From: Lachnospiraceae bacterium
Lineage (GTDB): Bacteria > Bacillota > Clostridia > Lachnospirales > Lachnospiraceae
NCBI GenBank assembly: GCA_014804785.1
Contig: JAAUZD010000019.1
Coordinates: 15,380-49,211, forward strand
Reading direction: 5' to 3'
DNA length: 33,832 nt
In this document: one piece after another, positions 16,980 to 26,484 of the stretch
Numbering within the stretch: the stretch's first letter is position 1
How the letters are laid out: each line of letters opens with the position of its first letter
The notes under the pieces: generated by a model
What the model was told of the DNA's origin: nothing
The model's input: the letters and a program-made list of their open reading frames with translations, nothing else
The model's database searches: none
Made by a program: the position numbers and the translations under genes

Positions 16980-18104
16980 TTTTAAGGCACTTTCTATTTT
17001 CTCTACCTCTTTGAACTTCTCATCCTCGGTCACATCAACATACAAATTCATCGTAATGCCTACATTCGCATGACCTAAAATTACCTGTAAAGTCTTGGGA
17101 CGCATACCGCCTTCAATACATCTGGTTGCCATCGTGTGTCTTAATACGTGCATTGAAAAACGTCTTATACCAGCTTTGTCACATAGTTTAAATATTGAAG
17201 TGTCGTAAGCTGAATTTTTTGTTGGTTCGCCTTTTCTGCAAAGAAATACAAACTCATTGAACTGCATATTGATCACTTTGATTTCTCTTAGTTTTTCTTT
17301 CTGCCTTTTCAAAATAGCAATCGCTTCTTCTGTTAAAGGTACATCACGATAGCCGGATTTGCTTTTAGGCTCTCCTATTCGCCACTCACCAACACTATAC
17401 CGATACTCCATACTTCTTTGTATGTGTATGACACGCTTCTCCCAATCAATATCAGACCACTTCAAGCCTATCAACTCACCTGTCCGTAATCCTGTCTGCA
17501 AAATAAAAGCAAACTGATTGTAATTACTGCTCTTCTCTGCAACTTCAAGAAATTTCTTTTGTTCATCAATAGTTAATGCTCTGATTTTCTTAGGCTCTTT
17601 CCCGATATTATGTTTTATTCCCTTTGTCACTGGATTTTTGCATATTACATCATTTTCAACAGCATCAGAAAACATACAATACAAAGTAATCCTTGTCTGA
17701 TATATAGTAGATGACTTATAATCATCCTTCATCTGGTTTAAAACATTCTGACAGTGCATTGGCTTTACCTCTAACAATATCATATTGCCGATACACTTCT
17801 TTATATTATGTTCAAACCGCTCTTTATAATTTCTGATCGTATTAGGTCTTATACTGTCACCTTTTATGTTTTCAATCCAGTAATCAAACCATGCCGTTAC
17901 TGTCATATCCCCGGACGCATTGATTCCACCATGTTCATCTTCAAACTTTGCATCCGCATACCACTTACGGCATTCTTGTAGCTTCGGGAAATATTTTTGA
18001 ACTGATTTACCAGTTCTCTTGCTAACAAATCGTGCTGTGTATAAACCATCCTTTCTTTGACAGATACCGACTCCAAGTTCTTTGCCTTTTAAGTCTTTAC
18101 CCAT
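16971..18104 (-). CDS. int: Tyrosine site-specific integrase, Tn916 family
   Basis: This 377-residue integrase has an N-terminal arm-binding domain (about 1-65), a SAM-like core-binding domain (about 70-165) and a catalytic domain. The catalytic set is complete: R207 (TGLRTGE), K249 (PKSKSGYR), H319 and R322 (HVLRHTMA), H345 (LGHANVG) and nucleophile Y355 (MNLYVDV). It integrates and excises circular DNA through a covalent tyrosine intermediate. The ATG at 18104 has AAAGGAG 8 nt upstream; the longer ORF start at 18173 has none. The excisionase gene lies 104 nt upstream on the same strand, the classic xis-int order. No mutation of a key residue is seen, so it should be active. Confidence 0.95.
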   Translation of the reverse strand: MGKDLKGKELGVGICQRKDGLYTARFVSKRTGKSVQKYFPKLQECRKWYADAKFEDEHGGINASGDMTVTAWFDYWIENIKGDSIRPNTIRNYKERFEHNIKKCIGNMILLEVKPMHCQNVLNQMKDDYKSSTIYQTRITLYCMFSDAVENDVICKNPVTKGIKHNIGKEPKKIRALTIDEQKKFLEVAEKSSNYNQFAFILQTGLRTGELIGLKWSDIDWEKRVIHIQRSMEYRYSVGEWRIGEPKSKSGYRDVPLTEEAIAILKRQKEKLREIKVINMQFNEFVFLCRKGEPTKNSAYDTSIFKLCDKAGIRRFSMHVLRHTMATRCIEGGMRPKTLQVILGHANVGITMNLYVDVTEDEKFKEVEKIESALKIV

Positions 18105-18208
18105 AAAATCAACTCCTTTCTGCTGTATTCCAACAAAAAGAGTTTGATACAAACTAACATTATAGCATATCATCTATCATTTTGGAATATTCAAATTGAA
18201 TTTTCAGC

Positions 18209-18415
18209 TTAAATCTCTAAACTTCTTGATATGTACTGCTCAAACTCTTTTCTTTTTACCAATTTTTTATTACCGACATATAATACAAAATCACACTTGG
18301 GTTGTTTTAATAACTCTTCTATTTTGTTGATTCCTATATTTGAATAAGCTGCCGCTTCTTTAATTGTTAATGTTAATTTAAGCCAAAAAGGGATCTCTAA
18401 TGTTTTCGTTTCTAT
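18209..18415 (-). CDS. xis: Excisionase (Xis), Tn916-like, with ATA in place of ATG
   Basis: This 68-residue protein is absent from ordinary ORF calls because it lacks a standard start. The text IPFWLKLTLTIKEAAAYSNI and the later VGNKKLVKRKEFEQYI match the excisionases paired with Tn916-type integrases. They contain a winged-helix DNA-binding domain that bends the element ends and drives excision. GAGGTGA lies 6 nt before ATA (18413-18415), at the residue where relatives have Met. An in-frame TGA is three codons before it, and no ATG, GTG or TTG is usable. Either ATA initiates weakly, limiting excision, or the gene is crippled. Its place just upstream of int supports the call. Confidence 0.85.
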   Translation of the reverse strand: METKTLEIPFWLKLTLTIKEAAAYSNIGINKIEELLKQPKCDFVLYVGNKKLVKRKEFEQYISRSLEI

Positions 18416-18490
18416 AGTGATTCACCTCTACTATTTTTATTTAAAAAGGCACTGTCATAACCGCAACAGTACCTTAAATCGCATCTATAT

Positions 18491-18643
18491 TCAATTTTTC
18501 TCATTATTTTCTCTACTATTATTATACGGAATTCCATTACACTCCAAATGGAGTGCAACCGCATTCACAATGGCTTTGTTATCAGTTACATTAATTTCAA
18601 AATTATCTTGTTCTATTTCTTCTACTTGATTTGCTTGTATTTC
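18491..18643 (-). pseudogene. Out-of-frame continuation of the gene at 18603-18896
   Basis: A 50-codon frame with no start codon runs from just after an in-frame TAG (18644-18646) to TGA at 18491. Its text (EIEQDNFEINVTDNKAIVNA) looks like real protein. It lies in the +1 frame relative to the upstream gene, overlapping its last codons. I read it as the lost C-terminus of that gene after a small deletion, or as the product of ribosomal frameshifting. A 6-bp hairpin (CACTCC/GGAGTG, about 18540-18555) lies inside it. Confidence 0.4.
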
Positions 18644-18896
18644 CTACCACACCACAGATATGTAATCCCTTCAAATCTCCCATCGGTTCCTTGACCCATA
18701 CCTTTTGCATCACTCTTAAATTAAATCCAGGTATGCAACATTGCACAGTTCTTTCGCTTCCTGCCTCATCTAAAACAACATATCCCTTTGGTGTGATTCT
18801 TTTTACTACTGATTGGTAGGTACGGTCACAATTAACCGCTTTCCTGTCAACCGCATATTTGATTGTTCTTAAAATTTCGTCTGCTATATTGCTCAT
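18603..18896 (-). CDS. Small phage-type hypothetical protein, probably frameshifted at 3' end
   Basis: This 97-residue protein starts MSNIADEILRTIKYAVD and contains CIPGFNLRVMQKVWVKEPMG and a Gly-rich end. It resembles small proteins coded beside phage tail genes, but I cannot name the family. The ORF opens much earlier, but the ATG at 18896 with AAGGAG about 12 nt upstream is the only credible start. The last residues (SKSSRRNRTR) look like out-of-frame text, while the +1 frame continues with a plausible acidic sequence to 18491. It is divergent from the plus-strand gene at 18997 and lies between the tape-measure region and xis. Confidence 0.55.
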   Translation of the reverse strand: MSNIADEILRTIKYAVDRKAVNCDRTYQSVVKRITPKGYVVLDEAGSERTVQCCIPGFNLRVMQKVWVKEPMGDLKGLHICGVVGNTSKSSRRNRTR

Positions 18897-18996
18897 TTTG
18901 TTATCACGCTCCTTGTAAACTAATGTTCTGACTATCTCAACATACACGTTTATGATAAAATAACTATTATTATAAAATATACTTGAGGTAGCCATA

Positions 18997-19434
18997 ATGC
19001 AAAAACAACCTTCAAAAGAAGAGCAACTAATAAAATTTTTTATTGAAAAATTTGAAGACAGTAAGACTAATGAAGTTTCAATTAATAAGCATGAATTGCC
19101 AGATTTGAATCTTTCAGAAAAAGAAGCATCTCGAACAATATACCTTCTACAAGAAGAGGGACTGCTTAAAATCAAACAAAAATCTGTTCATGATGATTTT
19201 AGTGTGTTTTGGACAGTTGCACTTAACCCTTCTTGTGTTTATTATTTTGATAATAAACAGTCATATAAAAAAGAGCAACGCAGACAGTTGTTTAATGAAA
19301 TCCGTGCATGGATTACACTAATTATTGCTATCGCTGCTCTTATCCATTCTATTTACACAACCGATTCCAAAAGTGTTTCTTCACAGGCTTATGAATTTCC
19401 TTCTGTGTCAGATAATCTAGTTCATATTCCATAA
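18997..19434 (+). CDS. Winged-helix-like protein with C-terminal membrane helix
   Basis: This is the only clear plus-strand gene in the window. The 145-residue protein has an N-terminal helix-turn-helix-like region (about 1-75, LNLSEKEASRTIYLLQEEG), a short linker with KKEQRRQL, and one membrane helix (about residues 105-123, WITLIIAIAALIHSI). GAGG lies 8 nt before the ATG. The layout suggests a membrane-anchored DNA-binding or signalling protein; similar small proteins of unknown function are common in Firmicutes. Its end overlaps the minus-strand gene at 19349-19807 by 86 nt, tail to tail, which is unusual and suggests late insertion or altered 3' ends. Confidence 0.75.
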   Translation: MQKQPSKEEQLIKFFIEKFEDSKTNEVSINKHELPDLNLSEKEASRTIYLLQEEGLLKIKQKSVHDDFSVFWTVALNPSCVYYFDNKQSYKKEQRRQLFNEIRAWITLIIAIAALIHSIYTTDSKSVSSQAYEFPSVSDNLVHIP

Positions 19435-19807
19435 AAGTATCAAAATGATCGCCTGATATGGGAGTTTTAGCATATATCCTCCGTGACCATATTTTTATTA
19501 CTTGCCATGGATCTTCCATTAATTTATCTATTTTTTCCATCATGGGATATGTACATTGAAGTTTTTCATTAAATTCCATGTCATCAAACCCGTTAGGTTT
19601 CCAACTAAGAAAATCTGTCCATTCTCCAACATCTAAACCACCATAAAATTCACCAATTCTTTCTAAAATATTATCATTATGTTCCATAAATCCATATTGT
19701 AAAACCGCATAAGATATTAATTTCAGAGTGCGGTTATTCCTTTCTCTAAAATTAATATCTTTACCAGTCAACCTGATATTTCTTTCTTGAAATTGATTGT
19801 AAATCAT
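19349..19807 (-). CDS. Hypothetical protein following the tape-measure gene
   Basis: This 152-residue protein has no domain I recognise. It is acidic, Trp-rich (GEWTDFLSWKPNGFDDMEF) and soluble. The frame starts 47 nt before the tape-measure stop, so the first ~15 codons overlap it; a later ATG at codon 41 is possible but neither has a strong ribosome site. In siphoviruses the gene after the tape measure usually encodes the distal tail protein, but this one is far too short and does not look like it. Confidence 0.6.
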   Translation of the reverse strand: MIYNQFQERNIRLTGKDINFRERNNRTLKLISYAVLQYGFMEHNDNILERIGEFYGGLDVGEWTDFLSWKPNGFDDMEFNEKLQCTYPMMEKIDKLMEDPWQVIKIWSRRIYAKTPISGDHFDTFMEYELDYLTQKEIHKPVKKHFWNRLCK

Positions 19808-22800
19808 TCATTAATTCTTCGGCACTGGTTGAATTTGTCACATTAGGCATTGTAATATTGAATATATTATTCACAGGCTGTTGGATATTCTTATTGTTAT
19901 TAGTAATATTACTGATAGCTGTATTATTCGTAATCTCTTTTGTCCATTTTTCCATTTGTTTCTGATGCTCAAACATAGCATTGGAAAAGATTTCTTCACC
20001 CTTTTGTATCTTAGCTACAAGAGGTTCAAATGCTTTCATTAACTCCCAACCACGATCGCCTTCTCGGAGAGGACGTAAGACATTTCCATCCGGAGTAATA
20101 ATAGTACCGTCTGAATACTCTACCGTGCCATTTGCATAGCTTTTCACTACTTTGGCATCCACCTTGTTATCCATAATCTTCTTAGTCTGTTCTTCATTAT
20201 AGATAACAGTATCTTTAGGCAGATCCATCATTGTGGGTTCATCCGTAATAATGGTATTGCCGTCTGGAAGTACGGTCATTTCGGTTTGACCATATTCAGA
20301 TACTAAGGCATTCTTTTCAGCATGTGGGAGTCCTTTATATTTACCTGTTCCTTCTGCAAATGCCTTACCGTATTTTGCAGTATATTCACCGCTTTCAAGG
20401 TTCATATTACCAAGTGTGCCTTCTGCAAAAGCAGGTAATCCACCAGTAGTTTCAATATTCACCTTGATAGTACATTCAACTTCCTTACCGTCTATATCGT
20501 CAAGACCATGATTAATTCCTTGAACATGTTCTTCGGCATCACCAATAACATCCCTGAATTCTTCAAACCTACCAATGATACCATCACCGCCAGATTCACC
20601 CATTTCTTCCTCAGTTTTGTCACCAAGATATTCAATGGAACCAACTAGAGTATCATCACTTTCGCCACCAGAATTACCGCCTTCACCATCTGAGCCTTCG
20701 GTACCAATAGCATCTCTGACATCATTGACAGCGGTTTCCATAGAACCAAACTCACCTATTACAGTACCGTCACCCTCGGCATTAGGTTCACCAATTACTT
20801 CATTAGCAGTTTCACCCATCTGTTCAATAGCCCCTGTGAGTGAGTTGCCACTGCCGCCTTCGCCTTGTAAACCTTTACCTCTGGATTCTCCACCAGAAGA
20901 ACCAGAACCGCCACCTTGACTTTCACCACCAGAGGATTCACCGCCTCCGATGATAGTAGAAGCAACAGCATCAACGGCTTCTTTAAGCTGCGTAAACTGT
21001 CCAATAATGCCATCTTCTAAGGAAATCTCATTAAGTGACTCTATTGCAAGTGCAATGCTGTTTATAAGACCTTCATCCTGAGTCCCTAAAGATTCAAGCG
21101 TTTCTTTTACTTCAAGTATTTTCTCTTTTAGTAATAAGAAATCAGCCATTTCACTACTTGTGGCAATTCCTACGGCTTCTTGTTCTTCCTGAATGGCTTC
21201 TGTCTTTTGAGTGATTGCCTCAATGACTTCATCTATTTTGGTTTTTAAATTTTCAAATGCTGTTTGTTCTTCGGATACAAGAGAATTTACTTCTGTAAGG
21301 TTGCTTGATAATTCACCTACGTTTGATGCTACATCACCAACGCTAGTTGCTGTTTCAGAAATGTTTGTGTTGGCATCGGAAGCGGATGTCGCTAACCCAT
21401 CCATCCCCTCTGCAACAGTACCTAATTCGGAACCTTTGGAGGCGAGTTCATCAATTCCTGCGCCTGTTTCTTTGGTCTTGTCAAGGAATGAGCCTAAGTT
21501 TTCTTTAGCAATGCCTGTTGCATATACCAAGCCGTCTGTGAAGTCAGAATTACTGTTCATATCACTAATCAGTGAAATATATCGTGACTTAAAATCCTCA
21601 AAGGCGGCATCCGAACCATTCAACACATCTTCAACAGTATATCCTAAATCTCCAAACACCTGCTGTATATATGAAAATGCTTCTGCTATCTCTTTAACTT
21701 CAGCAAGCTCTTCCCAACGCGACTTCTGCTGTTCTAGGTTTTTGATCATGGAATCCCAATATTGTTCTTGCTCTTTTATTAAAGTGTCATAATATTTATT
21801 GGAAGCATCAATCATGTCTTGAATAGCATCTTTTTGTTCATTCAGATTATCAATGGTATCGTCTATCTTATCATTTAAATCTTCATAAACTTTTATTTGC
21901 TTTTCAATGTCAGCAATCTTTATTTCATCTTCTGCATCGGACAACTCATTTTTAGCTTTGCGAATACCTTCAGTGTCCTGAACATAATGCATACCCTTAT
22001 CTTCACTGTATTGAAGAATTGTGCGTTGGTGCTGCATCCGTTCTAACTGTATCTGTTTCTCTTGGAGTGTTAGTTGTCGATTACGCTCCTCATTTGCCTC
22101 GCGAATTTTATCAATCTCATCATTCAGACCATCGATAATATCTTGGTTAGCCTTTTTCTCTTTTTCTAATGCTTTTATTTTATCATCAATAGCATCAATC
22201 TGTGACTGGTAGGCTTCCTCTGCGGCTTGTTGTTCAGCTTTAAGACTTTCAATCGCAGCTTCTTTTGATTCTGTATAGGAATCTATTTTTGAATCCATTA
22301 ATTTAGAGATTCCACTGAGTGCAGAATCATAGAGGGATTTCATACCATCAAGATATTGTCTCTCGTATTTAGCATATTCTTCTGCATATTTCTTTTTATC
22401 TTTGAAAAATTTCTGATAGAGTGCCTTTAAAGCATCCAGATATTCCTTTTCAGAAATTTTTCCTTGATCTCTTAACGTTTCTAGTTCCTTAAGTTCCTTT
22501 TCAAATGCTTCGACATAAGCGTCACTGGCTTCTTTTCCTGCTGATTTTGCTGATTTTGTCGCACCGCTGAAATCAACTTTCGGTTCATATTTAATATTGC
22601 TTGCTGATTCCTTGATTGCAGTTTCAAGTTCTGCTGCTCTAGCCAGTTTTGCGTCTAACTGTCCGGGTGTAAGTGTACCGCTTGCTACCTGTTGGTATAT
22701 CTGTTCCAACTCTGTCAGCTGTTCAATTACTTCACCAGTGTATCCTGCATTTTCAGCAAGAGTAAGTAAATTTGCAACTTCACCTGCGGTATTCATATCC

Positions 22801-25800
22801 TGTAGTCCACACAATTCCTTCTGGAATGTAAGCATTGCAATAGCCTGTGATACGTTTTCAGCGGATACAATTTCGTTTGCAAAAGCGGCTATCTGTTCAT
22901 CTGTAGCATTTGCCAGATCAAGACCAGCTTCTTTCAATGCTTCTGTATTACTGATTAATGCATCAAAAGCGACAAGTTCCTCATTTACAACACCTAAATC
23001 CTCAAGTGCCGCTTTCATTGTCTCAAAATCTTCTGCACCTGATATTCCAGCCTGTGCAATAGATGTGGCAAGGTCATTGAAAGCATCTTTTACATCATTT
23101 GCCTCTGATTCAGAATTATTTAAAACTCTTACAAAGTCCTCAAAAGCAGAGTAGTCTACAGTAATATCATCTATTTTGTTTAGTTCGTCCAGTTTTGATT
23201 TAATGGAATCACATGTTGATAGGATATCAATACTGTTCAATGCAAATCCATCATCCGTAAATATATCCTGCCATGCGGATTTTAAAGAATCAAATGCAGG
23301 TTTGAGCTGAGTGTTTAGTTGATCTATGGTGTCGGAGATGGAAAGGGTAGGGGAAACTGATCTCATCTGCTCTGTCATATCACTTACAGCATCCCCTACT
23401 TCTTCAATACTTGTTGCCAAACTCGTAAAATCCGCTGTTAATAATTCTTTAAATCTATCCTGCAAATCAACACAGGAACCAGCGGCACTAACTAATGCAG
23501 ACTCCATAGTCTTATATTCTTCTGTCACGCTTGGAATACCGTTCTGTGCCATATAATTTAATTTTTCTTCCGCATACAGCTTTTCAATGTATGTATCAAG
23601 ACTTTCGGACATTGTATTGATTGCAGTGTTTAAATCTTCATAGATTTCTGTATCAAGTAAGGCTTCATCATCTCCTGATGCAGATACCAACTTTTCCCTT
23701 GCTTCTACTAATGAATTATAAAATTCTAAGGCTTCTGTAGGATCATCACTCGATATATCCCATGAGATATTACCCCACTTACGGTTGACAGTCTCATATT
23801 CTTTTAGTGAATCTGATACAATTGCAACTGCTTTCTGAGCTTCACTCGATAATGACTTGCCTTTGCTGTTAGAATCAATAGATACTTTTGAGCCTTTCCA
23901 ATCGCTCCAAATTTCACCCTGTAATTCTTCTTCTGCTGACTTCCTGCCGATAGTAGCGGTTACTGCCTGAGACTGTAATTCTTCCTTTGTCACTCTTTCA
24001 AGCGCGGCTGCATATTCATCTGTGCCCGCTGTGAGATTTTCGAGTGCTTTTGTTTTATCGCCAAGAGCAACAACAATATTTTCTACCGCTGTTTTAAATG
24101 CTTCTTCCTCGGAAGTCGTTCTATCTTGAATAGATGCAAGGCGCGTATATTCATTATATAAATTTTTTATTTTATCTGCATTTTCGGCGGCGGTTGTTGC
24201 GGCTTCTATGTTTTTCTGGCGTGTTTCTTCTAATTGCTGGTTATATTTTGAAATAAGGGATGTTGCAACACCAATAACTGTACTAATTGCCATTATGGAT
24301 ATTCCAATTTTATTGGTCATCCATGCTGCCTTGATACTTGCACCAAGCCCTTTCACTGCTGCTGAAAGACTAAATGTACTTGCTGTAGCTGCCCCTTGTG
24401 CAACCGTCTGTGTCTCTGTTGTTTGAATTAGTCCAAGTTGTGCTAATCTTGCTTGTGCCTGTTCTTCTTCTAATGTATCTAATTGTAAAATCTCAATTAA
24501 TTGGGACTCACTTAAATTCCTATTAGCAAGAACCTGTTTCAATTGGGCATCCGTAAGATTCACACATGATGTTTTTAACGTGTCCATTGCATTAGCATAT
24601 TTAACTGTTTCTTGCGCATGAACACCAATCTGTTTCACCGCATCTAAGGCATTTCCATAATTACTAATCTGTACCGCACTATTCTTAAATGCTACTGTAA
24701 GTGTAGTAACGCCTTTCAAAATTCCTAAAGCCAAGAACCCCTTAATCGTTCCTTCAAGGATATTCCAAGAATTAGCGAACTCTAAGACCGCTGTGCCTGC
24801 ATTTGTCAATCCTTTAACTGTCTCACCATTAAGAATATTACTGTAAGTTTCAGTCATAGCTACACTAAATCTCTCAGAAGCCGCTTGTGCGCTGTTTAAA
24901 TAGATTTCATATTCCGCACTTGCGGTTCCTGCCGCATTTAAAGATCTCTCCAAAAGTTCATTAGCTTCTGACATATTCTGTAAAATTGCGGAAATCTGAT
25001 TACTACGGTTTTTCCCGGCGATAAGGTCAAGCAATGCACTCGCATCTTTATCTGACATTTTGTCATAAACTTTTGCAATATCATTATAAATATCATAAAT
25101 AGAGCGAAAAGTTTCTTCGTCTGCTTCTAAGATATTAACACCACCGCTACCATTTATATTAGTTAATGCTTTAATCTTTTCTGCTAAAGTAGATGTAGAT
25201 TCAATAACATTATCTGTTTCTTCACCCATTTCTTGAAGTTCTGCTGTACATCCTCTAATTCTTAGTGCCGATGTACGGATTGCCAATGCTACTTTATCAG
25301 AATCCTGTACCGCTCTGTTACCTGCACCAAGTAAAGCAATAAATTCATCAACGGAAGTATTTGCGTCTGACATTACCGACCCTACCGCCTGAATGCCCTC
25401 TGCAACTTCTTTTTGTGAAATACTTGCCGTATTTCCGATAATATCAATCTTATCATTCAATGCCTGTGCCTTTTCTGCAAGCTGATCCATTCCATAATCG
25501 TCAATCTCAATATACCCTTGCAAACCAGCTAAAAGTGCTTTAGAAGCAGATACAGAATCCATGTCTCCAACCTTTTCAAGCTGTACTGCCATATCCGCTA
25601 ATGCTTCTGAATCAGTAAGATTGTAACCAGCTCTTGAAAATGTCGTAACCGAATCTATATAATCTTTTGTGGCAACAGCCAATTGCTTTGTCTTACTGAT
25701 AACCCTATCAAGATAATCAGGAAAACCATCCCTCGTGATTGCCGCATTTACACGCGATAAATCTGTCATAGATTTATCTAATTCTTTTGCTTCTGTCCAC

Positions 25801-26393
25801 GCATTACGCAATTGTGCGGTAAACTGCATTATGACACCAGTACTTCCAAATAATCGTAAAACTTTAGACAAACCATTTTTCAATGCATCTGTCATTGTCA
25901 TTCCAGCATTTCCAGTTATTTTAAGTTCTGATCTAAGGGAGCCTAACTGTGTGCGTAATGTACTTAATTCTACTGAATTTCTTGCCATTTCTGCACTGTC
26001 TAATAAAGAATTATACTTTATGGACATGTCATTGTCTTTGAATAACTTGCTATTTTGTTGTGCCAATAGCTTTATATCATTTAAAAGTTTTTCCTTTTTA
26101 ACAGAAAAAGCTACTTCTAAAGGCTTCGAATCAACCGCTTTTTGCGCTTGCTGAGTTGCTTGATACACTGATGTAGTAATACCTTTATTATCAACTTTCC
26201 CTGTTAAATTTACAGTGCCATTTAAAGAGGATAAATCCTGCTTCAATTGTGCCTTAGTTTTGCTTTTACTAAGTGTACCAATCAAGGGAAGCTTAAAATC
26301 GCCAAGATTTTTAATGTCTTCCTTTATCTGCTTCTGTGATTGAGTTTTCTTCAAAGAAGCAATCAAATCAAGAATAAAATTGTTTTGTTCCAT
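19761..26393 (-). CDS. Phage tail tape-measure protein, TP901 core, 2210 residues
   Basis: This very long protein sets tail length in siphoviruses and is ejected with the DNA. Residues about 190-520 form the TP901-type core (KELDKSMTDLSRVNAAITRD, then TFSRAGYN). A hydrophobic segment (IGISIMAISTVIGVATSLI) lies at about 692-714, and a strong coiled coil at about 1335-1565. A Gly/Ser-rich linker at about 1815-1850 is followed by a conserved C-terminal end (FNITMPNVTNSTSAEELM). Long tails scale at roughly 0.15 nm per residue, so a tail near 330 nm would be expected if it is functional. AAGGAG lies 10 nt before the ATG. No major tail, tail chaperone or baseplate gene flanks it, which is odd for a complete phage. 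Confidence 0.92.
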   Translation of the reverse strand: MEQNNFILDLIASLKKTQSQKQIKEDIKNLGDFKLPLIGTLSKSKTKAQLKQDLSSLNGTVNLTGKVDNKGITTSVYQATQQAQKAVDSKPLEVAFSVKKEKLLNDIKLLAQQNSKLFKDNDMSIKYNSLLDSAEMARNSVELSTLRTQLGSLRSELKITGNAGMTMTDALKNGLSKVLRLFGSTGVIMQFTAQLRNAWTEAKELDKSMTDLSRVNAAITRDGFPDYLDRVISKTKQLAVATKDYIDSVTTFSRAGYNLTDSEALADMAVQLEKVGDMDSVSASKALLAGLQGYIEIDDYGMDQLAEKAQALNDKIDIIGNTASISQKEVAEGIQAVGSVMSDANTSVDEFIALLGAGNRAVQDSDKVALAIRTSALRIRGCTAELQEMGEETDNVIESTSTLAEKIKALTNINGSGGVNILEADEETFRSIYDIYNDIAKVYDKMSDKDASALLDLIAGKNRSNQISAILQNMSEANELLERSLNAAGTASAEYEIYLNSAQAASERFSVAMTETYSNILNGETVKGLTNAGTAVLEFANSWNILEGTIKGFLALGILKGVTTLTVAFKNSAVQISNYGNALDAVKQIGVHAQETVKYANAMDTLKTSCVNLTDAQLKQVLANRNLSESQLIEILQLDTLEEEQAQARLAQLGLIQTTETQTVAQGAATASTFSLSAAVKGLGASIKAAWMTNKIGISIMAISTVIGVATSLISKYNQQLEETRQKNIEAATTAAENADKIKNLYNEYTRLASIQDRTTSEEEAFKTAVENIVVALGDKTKALENLTAGTDEYAAALERVTKEELQSQAVTATIGRKSAEEELQGEIWSDWKGSKVSIDSNSKGKSLSSEAQKAVAIVSDSLKEYETVNRKWGNISWDISSDDPTEALEFYNSLVEAREKLVSASGDDEALLDTEIYEDLNTAINTMSESLDTYIEKLYAEEKLNYMAQNGIPSVTEEYKTMESALVSAAGSCVDLQDRFKELLTADFTSLATSIEEVGDAVSDMTEQMRSVSPTLSISDTIDQLNTQLKPAFDSLKSAWQDIFTDDGFALNSIDILSTCDSIKSKLDELNKIDDITVDYSAFEDFVRVLNNSESEANDVKDAFNDLATSIAQAGISGAEDFETMKAALEDLGVVNEELVAFDALISNTEALKEAGLDLANATDEQIAAFANEIVSAENVSQAIAMLTFQKELCGLQDMNTAGEVANLLTLAENAGYTGEVIEQLTELEQIYQQVASGTLTPGQLDAKLARAAELETAIKESASNIKYEPKVDFSGATKSAKSAGKEASDAYVEAFEKELKELETLRDQGKISEKEYLDALKALYQKFFKDKKKYAEEYAKYERQYLDGMKSLYDSALSGISKLMDSKIDSYTESKEAAIESLKAEQQAAEEAYQSQIDAIDDKIKALEKEKKANQDIIDGLNDEIDKIREANEERNRQLTLQEKQIQLERMQHQRTILQYSEDKGMHYVQDTEGIRKAKNELSDAEDEIKIADIEKQIKVYEDLNDKIDDTIDNLNEQKDAIQDMIDASNKYYDTLIKEQEQYWDSMIKNLEQQKSRWEELAEVKEIAEAFSYIQQVFGDLGYTVEDVLNGSDAAFEDFKSRYISLISDMNSNSDFTDGLVYATGIAKENLGSFLDKTKETGAGIDELASKGSELGTVAEGMDGLATSASDANTNISETATSVGDVASNVGELSSNLTEVNSLVSEEQTAFENLKTKIDEVIEAITQKTEAIQEEQEAVGIATSSEMADFLLLKEKILEVKETLESLGTQDEGLINSIALAIESLNEISLEDGIIGQFTQLKEAVDAVASTIIGGGESSGGESQGGGSGSSGGESRGKGLQGEGGSGNSLTGAIEQMGETANEVIGEPNAEGDGTVIGEFGSMETAVNDVRDAIGTEGSDGEGGNSGGESDDTLVGSIEYLGDKTEEEMGESGGDGIIGRFEEFRDVIGDAEEHVQGINHGLDDIDGKEVECTIKVNIETTGGLPAFAEGTLGNMNLESGEYTAKYGKAFAEGTGKYKGLPHAEKNALVSEYGQTEMTVLPDGNTIITDEPTMMDLPKDTVIYNEEQTKKIMDNKVDAKVVKSYANGTVEYSDGTIITPDGNVLRPLREGDRGWELMKAFEPLVAKIQKGEEIFSNAMFEHQKQMEKWTKEITNNTAISNITNNNKNIQQPVNNIFNITMPNVTNSTSAEELMNDLQSISRKKYQVDW

Positions 26394-26431
26394 GTACTAT
26401 GTACTCCTTAAAATTATTTTTTTGCATTCAA

Positions 26432-26457
26432 AAAGGACAGCCCTAAAACTGTCCTTT
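26432..26457 (-). terminator. Intrinsic terminator upstream of the tape-measure gene
   Basis: On the minus strand AAAGGACAG pairs with CTGTCCTTT over an 8-nt loop and is followed by T-rich sequence. It closes the gene at 26485-27111 and separates it from the tape-measure gene, whose promoter should lie in the short gap after it. Confidence 0.8.
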
Positions 26458-26484
26458 CGTGTTTCTTTATTCAATTTTCTTTTA

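Noticed and set aside
20575-20919. Pro/Ser-rich plus-strand frames opposite the tape-measure gene
   Set aside because: They mirror the Gly/Ser-rich and Glu-rich segments of the tape-measure protein and lack ribosome sites.
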